The notes below the pieces were generated by a model that had not been told where the DNA came from, made no database searches, and worked only from the letters and a program-made list of their open reading frames with translations. A stretch of 54,057 bases of DNA from assembly GCA_003252105.1 (NCBI GenBank), contig QKDL01000047.1:1-54057 (forward strand). The letters run 5' to 3'. The translations under genes were made by a program, and so were the position numbers. Source of the DNA: Arcobacter sp. (GTDB lineage: Bacteria > Campylobacterota > Campylobacteria > Campylobacterales > Arcobacteraceae). Shown here one piece after another: positions 45,586 to 54,057 of the stretch (position 1 is the stretch's first letter; the number at the start of each line of letters is the position of its first letter).

Positions 45586-47199
45586 CTATTTTTTGGCAGC
45601 TCTTTTTTTCTCGAACATTCTATTGATTGTATATTGTTGAGCAATTGTAAATACATTGTTAACAAACCAGTAAAGTGTAAGACCTGCTGGGAACCATAAG
45701 AAGAAAAATGTAAATATAATTGGTAACATTTGGAAAATCTTCTTTTGTGTTTCATCTTGCATTGTATTTGGAGTGATTTTTTGTTGTAAGAACATAGAAG
45801 CACCCATTAAAATTGGTAATACAAAATATGGATCCATCTCTGCTAAGTCATGTATCCATAAAATCCACTCAGCACCTTTTAATTCAATAGAGTTTAATAA
45901 AACCCTATAGATAGCAAAGAATACAGGAATTTGTAAAATCAATGGTAAACATCCACCCATTGGGTTTGCACCACTTTTTTTATAAAGTTCCATCATTGCA
46001 GCACTTTGTCTTTGTTTATCATCTTTATATTTTGTTTGAATCTCTTTGATTTTTGGTGCTAAATCTTTAAGTTTTTGCATCGATACCATACCTTTGTATG
46101 ATAAAGGATATAAAATAAGTTTAATAATTAAAGTTAAAATTACAATTGTCCATCCCCAGTTTCCTACTAAAGTATGAATAAATTGTAAAAAAGTAAACAT
46201 TGGTTTTGCTATAAATGTAAACCAACCATACTCAATAACATCCGTTAATTCTGGATTTAAAGCTTTTAAATCATTAAAGTTTTTAGGTCCCATAAATCCA
46301 GAAAAATTGATTTTATCTGTAGCATGAATAAATGCTTGTGGACTTTTTGACTCATCAGGCATTAAAGATACTTGTAATGAAGTATTAAAGTTATAAATTA
46401 CTGTTGCATAATATCTATCAAAGTTTGAAACAAATTTTGCACCAGTATAAGATTTGATTTTTTCTATATCTTCATCAGAAGTTAAATCCATAGTTCCATC
46501 ATTTAATTTTACATATGCACCATGATCTGCATACATATCTACTAAAACACTTGGTCTAAATCCATTTGTAATAAAAAATTGTTCTTTTGAATTTGTAACA
46601 ACTTCTAAATCATAGTGTCCATCAGGATAAACAGTAAAGTTTTTTGTTAAAGTTAAAGCATCTAGTTTTTGTTCAAGTGAAAACTTTTGAGCTGTTTTTG
46701 TTGCATCAACACTAACCGCTGATGTTGTATAATCTACTTTAAAAGCTTGATTATTTATATCTGCATTTGCAAATCTAACCTCTAATGGTCTTAATTGATC
46801 TGCTTCGAAAAGTTTTATTTGATTTCCCTCTTCATCTTTATATTTTGCTTCTTGTAATGTTACTTGCGCAACTCTACCTAGTTTGTCAATTTGAATAATA
46901 TTTTTCTCAGTCGTAATTGTTGTAATAATATTCGAACCTCCAATTGCTTTTGAAGATAAAGAACTGATAGATTTTGACATATCATCTTTAGACCCACTTT
47001 GTGCAATTGAATTAGCTGTAGAACTTTCTACTGCCGGAGCTGCATTTTGCTCTTTTTTTGTTGCTTCTTGCTGCTTCAATCTCTCTTCTTGTTGAGGCTT
47101 TAATACTAAAAATTCATAAGCAACAAAGAATACAAACACTACCAGTGTCATTATTAACATTCTTTTTTGCATACCACTATTTTGATTCATGTTATTCAT
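45586..47199 (-). CDS. yidC: Membrane protein insertase YidC
   Basis: YidC inserts and folds membrane proteins, alone or with SecYEG. The 537-residue protein has an N-terminal membrane helix (about residues 10-28), a large periplasmic beta-sandwich domain (about 90-320) and the conserved five-helix core. The core includes WGWTIVILTLIIKLILYPLSYKGMVSMQKLKDLAPK, the second hairpin KKSGANPMGGCLPLILQIPVFFAIYRVLL and WFVNNVFTIAQQYTINRM. It overlaps yidD by eight bases, which signals coupled expression. Confidence 0.97.
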   Translation of the reverse strand: MNNMNQNSGMQKRMLIMTLVVFVFFVAYEFLVLKPQQEERLKQQEATKKEQNAAPAVESSTANSIAQSGSKDDMSKSISSLSSKAIGGSNIITTITTEKNIIQIDKLGRVAQVTLQEAKYKDEEGNQIKLFEADQLRPLEVRFANADINNQAFKVDYTTSAVSVDATKTAQKFSLEQKLDALTLTKNFTVYPDGHYDLEVVTNSKEQFFITNGFRPSVLVDMYADHGAYVKLNDGTMDLTSDEDIEKIKSYTGAKFVSNFDRYYATVIYNFNTSLQVSLMPDESKSPQAFIHATDKINFSGFMGPKNFNDLKALNPELTDVIEYGWFTFIAKPMFTFLQFIHTLVGNWGWTIVILTLIIKLILYPLSYKGMVSMQKLKDLAPKIKEIQTKYKDDKQRQSAAMMELYKKSGANPMGGCLPLILQIPVFFAIYRVLLNSIELKGAEWILWIHDLAEMDPYFVLPILMGASMFLQQKITPNTMQDETQKKIFQMLPIIFTFFFLWFPAGLTLYWFVNNVFTIAQQYTINRMFEKKRAAKK

Positions 47200-47524
47200 T
47201 ACTATTTTTCCACTCCCGATTTTTTACTATGAGGTATCTGTCATCTTTAATTGGCACTAACCAATATTTGATTTTTATTTTTTTAAAATTTATATTACTA
47301 TGTTTTACAATCTTTACAATAGGATAATCAAAGCCACCTTCGAAAAGTTGATTACATCTTAATACGCGTGCTATTGTAAAATAAATTGCCTTAAAGAAAG
47401 TATTGTTCTCAAACTGCCAAAGGGCATAATTTGAACAGGTTGGGTAATATCTACAACTTCCTGGTGTATATGCTGAGATATATTTTTGATAAAGTTTGAT
47501 TAAAAATTTAAATAGAGTTTTCAT
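47192..47524 (-). CDS. yidD: Membrane protein insertion efficiency factor YidD
   Basis: The 110-residue protein is a YidD family member: LFKFLIKLYQKYISAYTPGSCRYYPTCSNYALWQF with the conserved CRYYPTCSNYA cysteines, and RVLRCNQLFEGGFDYP. The C-terminal tail past about residue 70 is longer than in many homologues. It starts directly after the rnpA stop codon and overlaps yidC by eight bases. Confidence 0.93.
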   Translation of the reverse strand: MKTLFKFLIKLYQKYISAYTPGSCRYYPTCSNYALWQFENNTFFKAIYFTIARVLRCNQLFEGGFDYPIVKIVKHSNINFKKIKIKYWLVPIKDDRYLIVKNREWKNSNE

Positions 47525-47860
47525 CTATTTTAGTAGTTGAAGCTTCTTCATAGCATATTTAAAATCATTTTCCAAAGCTTTAAAATCTTTTTGAAAAATC
47601 AACTCTTTTGCTACAAATATATATTTGCCACTTTTGATATTATCTTGATATTTTAAGCTTAAAGCTCTAAGTTTCCTCTTTGCTTCGCTTCTTTTTACAG
47701 CATTTCCCACTTTTTTTGAAGCAACAAATGCAAGTTGGAGGTTTTCATCAACAGAAAAAAAAACGACAAAAGTGTGAGTATGCCACTTTTTGCCGTTTTT
47801 ATAAAGTTGATTAAAATCTTTAGAATTGTTAAGACGGTGTTGTTTGCTTAAACAGCTAAT
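47525..47860 (-). CDS. rnpA: Ribonuclease P protein component with apparent ATT start
   Basis: RnpA is the protein subunit of RNase P. Translating from 47860 gives 111 residues containing [49 protein letters not shown] and EAKRKLRAL, the normal full RnpA pattern with the RNR-like [15 protein letters not shown]. The first GTG in frame (47710) would remove the first 50 residues. The frame is closed upstream by a TAG at 47869-47867, and no ATG, GTG or TTG lies between that stop and residue 51. The best start is ATT at 47860-47858, with an AAAGG site nine bases before it, inside the end of rpmH. Confidence 0.88.
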   Translation of the reverse strand: MSCLSKQHRLNNSKDFNQLYKNGKKWHTHTFVVFFSVDENLQLAFVASKKVGNAVKRSEAKRKLRALSLKYQDNIKSGKYIFVAKELIFQKDFKALENDFKYAMKKLQLLK

Positions 47861-47982
47861 CTTTTTCTACCTTTAGCTCTTCTCGCTTTAATTACTTTTC
47901 TACCGTTTTTAGTTTTCATTCTAATTCTAAAACCGTGTGTTCTCTTTCTAGGCGTGTTATGCGGTTGATATGTTCTTTTCAT
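47848..47982 (-). CDS. rpmH: 50S ribosomal protein L34
   Basis: The 44-residue protein, too short for a length-filtered gene list, reads [18 protein letters not shown] and then continues through [24 protein letters not shown], the complete L34 family sequence. It overlaps the apparent rnpA start by 13 bases. The order rpmH-rnpA-yidD-yidC-jag-mnmE is conserved in many bacteria. A GAGG ribosome site precedes it, and a TATAAT (48019-48024) lies about 40 bases upstream. Confidence 0.98.
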   Translation of the reverse strand: MKRTYQPHNTPRKRTHGFRIRMKTKNGRKVIKARRAKGRKRLAV

Positions 47983-48018
47983 AATCTTTAGTTCCTCTAT
48001 TCACAAATTAAGTCGCGT

Positions 48019-48024
48019 ATTATA
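48019..48024 (-). promoter_or_regulatory. Candidate -10 element for the rpmH operon
   Basis: The minus strand reads AAATATAATACGCGACTT, a perfect TATAAT followed by a GC-rich discriminator, about 37 bases upstream of rpmH and within the short gap after clpB. The -35 region is T/A-rich without a clear hexamer. Confidence 0.5.
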
Positions 48025-48064
48025 TTTAAAGATAACTTAAATTTTGTTTAGTTTAAGATTTTCT

Positions 48065-50647
48065 TTAGCTTTTTGTTATATTTACAACAATTTGACCATC
48101 TTTTTCATCGAACTCAACACCCGAACCTTCGCCTATTTTATCCTCTAAAATTAAATCAGCTAATTTATCTTCTACTATCTCATAAATTGCTCTTTTTAAT
48201 GGTCTAGCACCATATACAGGGTCAAAACCAACTTTTGATATATACTCTTTTGCACTTTTTGTTAAAGAAATTTTTATATCTTTTTGTTCAACTTTTTTTC
48301 TAATTGAATTAAATAAAATATCAACAATATTTGTAATAGCTTCAATTCCAAGTTGTTCAAAAATTACAATATCATCGAGTCTATTTAAAAATTCTGGTCT
48401 AAAATATGCTTTTAATTCATTTAAAACCTCTTTTTTTCTATTCTCTTTATCAGAAATCTCAATAATTTTTGCACTACCAATATTTGATGTTAAGATAATA
48501 ATTGTATTTTTAAAATCAACAGTTACACCTTTGTTATCTGTTAATCTTCCATCATCTAATACTTGTAAAAGGATATTAAATACATCTGGATGAGCTTTTT
48601 CGATCTCATCAAATAAGATTACACTATATGGTTTTCTTCTAACTGCTTCTGTTAATTGTCCACCCTCTTCATATCCAACATAACCTGGTGCTGCACCAAT
48701 AAGTCTACTTACTGCGTGTTTCTCCATATATTCACTCATATCAAATCTAATAAGTGCTTTAGGATCATCAAATAAAAATCTTGCAAGTGTTTTTGCACTT
48801 TCAGTTTTACCAACTCCTGTTGGTCCTAAAAACATAAATGAACCTATAGGTCTAGAATCTTCACTTAATCCAGCTTTATTTCTTTTTATAGCTCTACTTA
48901 TAGCTTTTAAAGCCTCATCTTGCCCTATAACATCTTGTTTTAAAACCTCTTCAACTCTTAAAACTTTTTGTTTTTCAGAATCCATCATTTTATTTACAGG
49001 GATTCCTGTCCAACGACTAACTATGCTAGCAATTGCTTCTTCATCAACAGAGTTTCTAAGTAGAGTCCCCTCCTCTTGCATTATTTTCCATTTTTCTTCA
49101 TTCTCTTTGATTTTTTGTTCTAATGCAGGAATTTCACCATACTCTATAGAAGCTGCTTGCTCAAAGTTTGATTCTCTTTTAGCCCTTTCAGCTTTTGTTC
49201 TTAGTTCATCAATTTTTGCTTTAAGTTCACTTGTTGCGTTAAATGTTTGTTTTTCATTGTTAAATCTAACTTCTAAACTTTGTTTCTCTTCATTTAAGTT
49301 TGCAAGCTCTTTTTCAATCTCTTCTAATCTTTGTTCATTCTTTTTATTTTTTTCCATTTTAAGAGCTTCTTTTTCAACATTTATTGTTTGAATCTCTCTT
49401 TTTATAGTTGATAATGCAATTGGTTCTGATTCTATTTGCATCTTTAACTCAGCTGCTGCTTCATCAATAAGGTCTATAGCTTTATCTGGTAAAAATCTAT
49501 CACTTATATATCTATCACTAAGTTTTGCAGCTGCAATTAATGCTGAATCATTTATAGTAACATTATGGTGTGTTTCAAGTCTCTCTTTGATACCTCTTAA
49601 AATTTGCAATGCTTCATTTACACTTGGTTCATCCACATTTACAGGTTGGAACCTTCTTTGCATAGCAGCATCTTTTTCAAAATATTTTCTATACTCTTTT
49701 AGTGTTGTTGCACCAATAGTATGTAGTTCTCCCCTTGCCAAACTTGGTTTTAAGATATTTGCTGCATCCATACTACCTTCACTTGCACCTGCTCCAATGA
49801 TAGTGTGGATTTCATCAATAAAAAGTATAATATTTCCAGCTTTTTTTACTTCATTTACTACAGTTTTAAGTCTATCTTCGAACTCACCTCTATATTTTGC
49901 ACCTGCAATTAAAGCACTCATATCCAAAGCAATAACTTTTTTATTTTGTAAACTTGTAGGTACATCTTTGTTTACTATTCTTTGAGCTAAACCTTCTGCA
50001 ATAGCTGTTTTACCAGTACCAGGTTCACCTAATAGTATTGGGTTATTTTTTGTTTTTCTAATTAAGATTTGCATCATTCTATTGATTTGTTCATCTCTAC
50101 CAATTACTGGATCAAGCTCTCCATCTATTGCTTTTTTATTTAAGTCAATTCCATATTTACTTAAAGCTTCAAGATTTTCATCTCCACTTGCACTATCTAT
50201 TTTAGCCCCTGCTCTCATAGCTTCAAGCTCTTTTTTTGCTTCTCTTAAATCTATATATTTTCCTAAAATCTCTTTAATCTCTTTTGAATCAAAATTTGAG
50301 ATAAGCCATGTATCTATTGCTATAAACTTATCTCCTAATGTTGCCATTAGACCTTCAGCTTTTTGTAAACTACTTAAAGTATTTCTTGATAATTTGATAT
50401 TTTCTTTTGTTACAGTTGAAACTGATGGTAGTTTTGAAGCATAAGATTTTGCTTCTAATTCAATTGCTGCTTTATTAACATTCATTTTATTTAGTAATTG
50501 ATTTAAAACTGAGTTAGTATTTGTTAATAATGCCCATAATAAGTGTATAACTTCTACTTCTTGGTTTTTATTGTGTAAAGCTAAAGCTACCGAAGAATCT
50601 ATAGTTTCAGCCATTTGATTTGTTAGTTTTTCAAATAATTTATTCAT
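48065..50647 (-). CDS. clpB: ATP-dependent disaggregase ClpB
   Basis: ClpB is a hexameric AAA+ machine that rescues aggregated proteins with DnaK. I place the start at 50647 (860 residues, [19 protein letters not shown]), eight bases after a GGAG site; a GTG at 50656 overlaps that site and is unlikely. Domains in order: N domain (1-140), AAA1 with [15 protein letters not shown], the coiled-coil M domain (about 400-520), AAA2 with [15 protein letters not shown] and [14 protein letters not shown], and a C-terminal domain with [15 protein letters not shown]. It has its own heat-shock-type promoter with HspR and HrcA operators. Confidence 0.97.
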   Translation of the reverse strand: MNKLFEKLTNQMAETIDSSVALALHNKNQEVEVIHLLWALLTNTNSVLNQLLNKMNVNKAAIELEAKSYASKLPSVSTVTKENIKLSRNTLSSLQKAEGLMATLGDKFIAIDTWLISNFDSKEIKEILGKYIDLREAKKELEAMRAGAKIDSASGDENLEALSKYGIDLNKKAIDGELDPVIGRDEQINRMMQILIRKTKNNPILLGEPGTGKTAIAEGLAQRIVNKDVPTSLQNKKVIALDMSALIAGAKYRGEFEDRLKTVVNEVKKAGNIILFIDEIHTIIGAGASEGSMDAANILKPSLARGELHTIGATTLKEYRKYFEKDAAMQRRFQPVNVDEPSVNEALQILRGIKERLETHHNVTINDSALIAAAKLSDRYISDRFLPDKAIDLIDEAAAELKMQIESEPIALSTIKREIQTINVEKEALKMEKNKKNEQRLEEIEKELANLNEEKQSLEVRFNNEKQTFNATSELKAKIDELRTKAERAKRESNFEQAASIEYGEIPALEQKIKENEEKWKIMQEEGTLLRNSVDEEAIASIVSRWTGIPVNKMMDSEKQKVLRVEEVLKQDVIGQDEALKAISRAIKRNKAGLSEDSRPIGSFMFLGPTGVGKTESAKTLARFLFDDPKALIRFDMSEYMEKHAVSRLIGAAPGYVGYEEGGQLTEAVRRKPYSVILFDEIEKAHPDVFNILLQVLDDGRLTDNKGVTVDFKNTIIILTSNIGSAKIIEISDKENRKKEVLNELKAYFRPEFLNRLDDIVIFEQLGIEAITNIVDILFNSIRKKVEQKDIKISLTKSAKEYISKVGFDPVYGARPLKRAIYEIVEDKLADLILEDKIGEGSGVEFDEKDGQIVVNITKS

Positions 50648-50649
50648 TT

Positions 50650-50676
50650 TTAGCACTCCTTTATATTAACTGCTAA
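50650..50676. promoter_or_regulatory. CIRCE-like HrcA operator
   Basis: TTAGCACTC (50650-50658), nine bases, then AACTGCTAA (50668-50676) matches the CIRCE consensus TTAGCACTC-N9-GAGTGCTAA perfectly in one arm and 7 of 9 in the other. It spans the region from the transcription start to the ribosome site of clpB. hrcA itself is not in the window. Confidence 0.62.
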
Positions 50677-50680
50677 TAAA

Positions 50681-50709
50681 ATTATAGCACTTGAGTGTTA
50701 AATTGTCAA
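50681..50709 (-). promoter_or_regulatory. Perfect consensus clpB promoter
   Basis: The minus strand has TTGACA (50704-50709), a 17-base spacer and TATAAT (50681-50686), an exact sigma-70 match. It lies about 40 bases before the clpB ATG and is overlapped by a HAIR-like operator. Confidence 0.85.
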
Positions 50710-50710
50710 G
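50690..50710. promoter_or_regulatory. HAIR-like HspR operator
   Basis: Plus-strand CTTGAGT, seven bases, TGTCAAG follows the HAIR consensus CTTGAGT-N7-ACTCAAG with one arm exact and the other 5 of 7. It covers the -35 and spacer of the clpB promoter, the place where HspR represses in Helicobacter and Campylobacter. Confidence 0.65.
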
Positions 50711-50729
50711 TTATTTATATTTTTTTATT

Positions 50730-52850
50730 TTATTTAGGAAATTCAATTCTAAAACAGCAACCTTTTTGAACTTTATCTTGTACTAAAATATCAATGTTTC
50801 TTGCTGTTAACTTACCTCCCATGTGGTCTGATATTATTTGATGTGACATATATAACCCAATACCCGTTCCTTGAGCTTTATGTTTTGTAGTAAAATAAGG
50901 GTCAAAAATTTTATTTATGATATTATCAGGGATTCCTCCTGCATTATCTTTTATCTCTAATATATATTTATCAGGATAATCATATTCAGATACATCAATA
51001 AATCTATAATCAATATTATTAGCTAAAAAAGCATCTTTAGAATTATTTACTATATTTATAAATACTTGTATAAATTCGTTTGGAAATCCTTTATAGGTAT
51101 AATCATAATCTAGAAAATGACTTTGTAAATTTATTTCGTAGTTTTTTAGGGTAGAACTTAAAAGTTTTAATGCTTTTTCTATTATTTGTTTTATTACAAA
51201 CTCTTCTGGAACTTTTTCAGTTTTAAAGAAATTCCTAAAATCATCTATCGTTTTAGACAAATATTGAGAGTTTTCCAATATAACATCCATAGACTCAACA
51301 AATCTTTCATCTTTTAAAACACCAAACTCTTTTTCAAATTTCACACCACTTGCACATGTACTTATAACACTTAGAGGTTGTCTCCATTGGTGAGCAATAT
51401 TTCCTATCATCTCACCCATTGCAGCCATTTTACTTTGTTGGAAAAGTAAATTATCTTTATGTTTAAGTTCCGTTATATCAATAATAGATGAAATTTTAAT
51501 TTTTTTACCTTCAAGATCTATATATTTACCTTGAACAAGAGCATTGATTTTTGTACCATCACTTTTTAATAATACTATTTCATAAGGTTGAGTATCTTTA
51601 CTATATCTTGTTTTAACTATTTGAATATAACTCTCTTCTATGATACTAAATACACTTTTACCTACAATTTGATCCTTAGAATCGTATTTTAATAATTTTA
51701 ATGTAATATCATTTACATCAATTATAACTCCATTAGTATGTAATATAATTGATTCCATCGTTGAATTAAATAAAGATTTAAAACTATTTAAAGAGTTTTC
51801 TAAAGTATCTTCCCTTTTATCTATTTCATATTGCATTTTATTAAAACTATTTAAAAGATTATTAAACTCTATATAATATAAATCTCTAAGTTTAACATCA
51901 TAATTACCTTTTGCAATATTTGATGTAATATTTTGTATATCATCAAAAGATTTAAAAACTCTTTTTGTAAGTTTTAACCCTAAATAAATTGCAAGTGAAC
52001 TAAATATGAAGATTGTAATTATTATAGAGATAATAATAGGATTTAAGGCTCTAAGAATATTGTCATAATCTTCTCTAACTACTACATACCAACCACTTTT
52101 TGTAGATTTTGTATAAGAACCTAATTGTTTTTGATCATTTAATGCAGATATAAATAGTGTATGTTCAAAAGTTTTATGTTTTTTTATAAGTTCCGTGTAT
52201 ACAGGTGATGAACTTGCATTAAATCTTTCTAATACATAATTTATATTTTCTGGATTCATAATCATGATTCCATTTTTATCAAAAACTCTAATCATATGGG
52301 AACCATCTTGATTTTTAAAACTAAAAATAAAATCTGATATTTGCTTTAAATCTATCATTATCACACCGATTTTATTTCCCATATGAAAACTAAACGATAT
52401 AGTTGGGTTTTCATTAAAAGATGATAAAAATACATCTGACCAATAAGTTTCATGATTAACTAGTTTTTTAAAATATATTTTATTTGAAAAATCAAACCCT
52501 TTATATATTTTTTTATCTATTTTTGAAGAACTATGTAAGTTAAGAATTTTACCTGTTTTGTCTAAAATCAATATTGTAGAGATATCACTTCTTATATTGA
52601 TGATATTTTCTAAAATATTATCATTAAGAATATAGTTTTCAGATAGATATGTTGAAACTTTTTCTATCTCTTCCAATAGATTATCTACTTCATTTACCAC
52701 TTGTTTTAATACTATATTTTGATTATGTTTTATTATCTCCATTTTTGAATTATATATATTATTGACAGATAAAATCCCAATAATAAATGTAACTGTAATT
52801 GTAAAAAATATTAAAACTACTAATACTTGTTTTTTAAAACTTCTATTCAT
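50730..52850 (-). CDS. Sensor histidine kinase with periplasmic Cache-like, HAMP and PAS domains
   Basis: The 706-residue protein has two membrane helices (about residues 8-30 and 272-296). They enclose a 240-residue periplasmic dCACHE-like sensor, including IRSDISTILILDKTGKILNLHSSS and the MIRVFDKNGIMIMNPEN and GWYVVVRED segments. HAMP (297-350) and PAS (about 365-470) domains follow. The kinase core has GNIAHQWRQPLSVIS (phospho-acceptor His) and ATPase motifs NIVNNSKDAF, DNAGGIP and GTGIGLYMS. It has no receiver domain. It starts three bases after a binding-protein-like gene, probably its partner, and no response regulator gene follows before clpB. Confidence 0.93.
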   Translation of the reverse strand: MNRSFKKQVLVVLIFFTITVTFIIGILSVNNIYNSKMEIIKHNQNIVLKQVVNEVDNLLEEIEKVSTYLSENYILNDNILENIINIRSDISTILILDKTGKILNLHSSSKIDKKIYKGFDFSNKIYFKKLVNHETYWSDVFLSSFNENPTISFSFHMGNKIGVIMIDLKQISDFIFSFKNQDGSHMIRVFDKNGIMIMNPENINYVLERFNASSSPVYTELIKKHKTFEHTLFISALNDQKQLGSYTKSTKSGWYVVVREDYDNILRALNPIIISIIITIFIFSSLAIYLGLKLTKRVFKSFDDIQNITSNIAKGNYDVKLRDLYYIEFNNLLNSFNKMQYEIDKREDTLENSLNSFKSLFNSTMESIILHTNGVIIDVNDITLKLLKYDSKDQIVGKSVFSIIEESYIQIVKTRYSKDTQPYEIVLLKSDGTKINALVQGKYIDLEGKKIKISSIIDITELKHKDNLLFQQSKMAAMGEMIGNIAHQWRQPLSVISTCASGVKFEKEFGVLKDERFVESMDVILENSQYLSKTIDDFRNFFKTEKVPEEFVIKQIIEKALKLLSSTLKNYEINLQSHFLDYDYTYKGFPNEFIQVFINIVNNSKDAFLANNIDYRFIDVSEYDYPDKYILEIKDNAGGIPDNIINKIFDPYFTTKHKAQGTGIGLYMSHQIISDHMGGKLTARNIDILVQDKVQKGCCFRIEFPK

Positions 52851-52853
52851 ATT

Positions 52854-53972
52854 TTATTCTAAATTAAAATCAATCTTTTCAAATTTGTTGTTTATAACTT
52901 TCACAATAAAGTTATCTCTTTTTACATCACCATATTTGTTAAAAGTAATATTTCCTTGTAATCCTTGAAAAACTTTTTGTTCTAATAAATTCTTTTTAAA
53001 ATTTAATAAATTTAAATCTTTTTTTAATATTTCAATTATTATTTTTCCAGTTTCATACCCTTGGGCAGCAAATACTGATGGTTCATATCTATATTTTAAT
53101 TTAAATTTATCTACAAATTCTAAATACTCTTTATTTAATGCATCTATATCATTTGATGTTAAAAATATAGTCCCATCTACTGCTTTTCCACCATCTTCAA
53201 GAAACTTTTTATTTTTTGCCCAACCAGAAGCTATTATTTGTTTGTTTATATTGTTTAATCTTAAAAATTGGATTAGTTTTGAAGTATCGATACTATTAGC
53301 AACTATAATTATTGCATCTAAATTTTTTGTATTTTTAATCTGTTCAACAATTTTTTTAAAATCTTTATCTACAGTCTCCTCTGCTATAAACTCTTTACCA
53401 CCATAGGAAATTATAGATTCTTTTAAATTATGTAGATAATTGTTTGTATAAGATTTATTTCTAGGATCATATATAATATATAAATTTTCTAGATTGTTAT
53501 CTTTTAAATACTTTGATAAAAGATTAAACCTCTCTTTTGAGTGAGCAACTTGAACTCTAAAAAAGTTATCATCTAGATTACTAAACTCACTACTGCTAGC
53601 ACTTGGAGAAAAAAGATATATATTTTTATAGTTTGAAATTTCAGATAAAGATACTTTTGTCATAGAACTTGTTGTATTTCCTACAATCAAATTTATTTTT
53701 TCTTTTTTAAAAAAATCGATATGCTCTTTTACAGTTTCTTCATTTTGCATATCATCTTTAATTATAATTTTAATTTCATTACCTTCTATCTGATTATTTA
53801 CAGAATCAAATGCTAAATTAAAACCATCTAAAACATTGTGACCTAAACTTGAGTATTTTCCACTAAGCCCTGCAATAAATCCAATATTTATTGGACTCTT
53901 TTTAAAAAAATTATTATATACAATATATCCAAAAAGTGACAAAAAAATAATAAGAAATATGCTTTTTTTCAT
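52854..53972 (-). CDS. Periplasmic-binding-protein-like protein (LivJ type), membrane anchored
   Basis: The 372-residue protein belongs to the type 1 periplasmic binding fold, branched-chain amino acid group (Peripla_BP_6). It has one N-terminal hydrophobic helix (residues 3-21) with no clear cleavage site, then NIGFIAGLSGKYSSLGHNVLDGFNLAFDSVN. LIVGNTTSSMTKVSLSEIS, the YLFSPSASSSEFSNLDDNFFRV segment and the closing LQGNITFNKYGDVKRDNFIVKVINNKFE are typical. No ABC permease genes are adjacent. The gene is coupled to a sensor kinase (three bases apart), so a sensory role is inferred rather than transport. Confidence 0.85.
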   Translation of the reverse strand: MKKSIFLIIFLSLFGYIVYNNFFKKSPINIGFIAGLSGKYSSLGHNVLDGFNLAFDSVNNQIEGNEIKIIIKDDMQNEETVKEHIDFFKKEKINLIVGNTTSSMTKVSLSEISNYKNIYLFSPSASSSEFSNLDDNFFRVQVAHSKERFNLLSKYLKDNNLENLYIIYDPRNKSYTNNYLHNLKESIISYGGKEFIAEETVDKDFKKIVEQIKNTKNLDAIIIVANSIDTSKLIQFLRLNNINKQIIASGWAKNKKFLEDGGKAVDGTIFLTSNDIDALNKEYLEFVDKFKLKYRYEPSVFAAQGYETGKIIIEILKKDLNLLNFKKNLLEQKVFQGLQGNITFNKYGDVKRDNFIVKVINNKFEKIDFNLE

Positions 53973-54057
53973 TTCTCCTCCATTTTAGGCTTTTTATTAT
54001 ACAATAATTATTCAATATTTCAAGATTATTATATTATTTCTATCAAAAAATTATAAA

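Noticed and set aside
50648-50656. GTG start for clpB at 50656
   Set aside because: The GTG overlaps the GGAG ribosome site itself; the ATG at 50647 has correct spacing and gives the normal ClpB N terminus.

Overview
The window is a compact, AT-rich, gene-dense bacterial chromosome segment. Gene content and order point to the Campylobacterota, most likely the Arcobacter group (Arcobacteraceae). The evidence is the run rplU-rpmA-obgE-proB-fmt-birA-parA-parB-atpF'-atpF-atpH-atpA-atpG-atpD-atpC-tolQ-tolR-tolA-tolB ... pal-cpoB-slyD-fabD-mtnN, an order I recall from Campylobacter jejuni. The dnaG / TPR gene / rnhA-rnc-aroC cluster and the rpmH-rnpA-yidD-yidC-jag-mnmE cluster are also typical. The taxonomic call is inference; no rRNA gene body is inside the window.

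Layout. 1-120: leader and consensus promoter of a leftward rRNA operon whose genes lie off the left edge. 314-1513: ugd. 1540-5428: mtnN, fabD, slyD, cpoB and pal. 5526-11845: six genes absent from this place in Campylobacter (TIGR01777 epimerase, LytTR response regulator, histidine kinase, FAD oxidoreductase, photolyase, DUF523/DUF1722 protein), inserted between pal and tolB. 11916-22994: Tol genes, the F1 and b-subunit part of ATP synthase, parB, parA and birA, all leftward. 23072-30785: an AEC transporter, then fmt-proB-obgE, rpmA-rplU, ridA, dnaG and a membrane TPR protein. 30760-33029: rnhA-rnc-aroC. 33156-34437: a divergent pair, a NifX-like protein and a DUF134 regulator, around a striking operator-promoter region. 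34454-43195: htpX, a PhnD-like protein with a hybrid kinase, two SixA-like phosphatases, an HI0933 flavoprotein, two tandem paralogues with aspartate-rich loops and a small membrane protein. 43342-47982: mnmE-jag-yidC-yidD-rnpA-rpmH. 48065-50647: clpB under heat-shock type operators. 50730-53972: a sensor kinase and a periplasmic-binding-protein-like partner.

How the parts fit. Most of the window is housekeeping: envelope integrity (Tol-Pal), energy (F1Fo without atpB/atpE here), chromosome partitioning, translation and membrane protein insertion. The accessory parts are mainly sensory. The photolyase block carries its own LytTR two-component pair, and its two transcription units share an unusual tandem-repeat promoter architecture. 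Two further loci pair a periplasmic binding protein with a histidine kinase, one of them followed by two SixA-type phosphatases.

The observations I rate highest are the shared promoter module of the photolyase block, the DUF134/NifX-like divergent region with paired operators on a perfect sigma-70 promoter, and an rnpA gene that appears able to start only at an AUU codon inside rpmH. I saw no CRISPR array, insertion sequence, prophage or tRNA.
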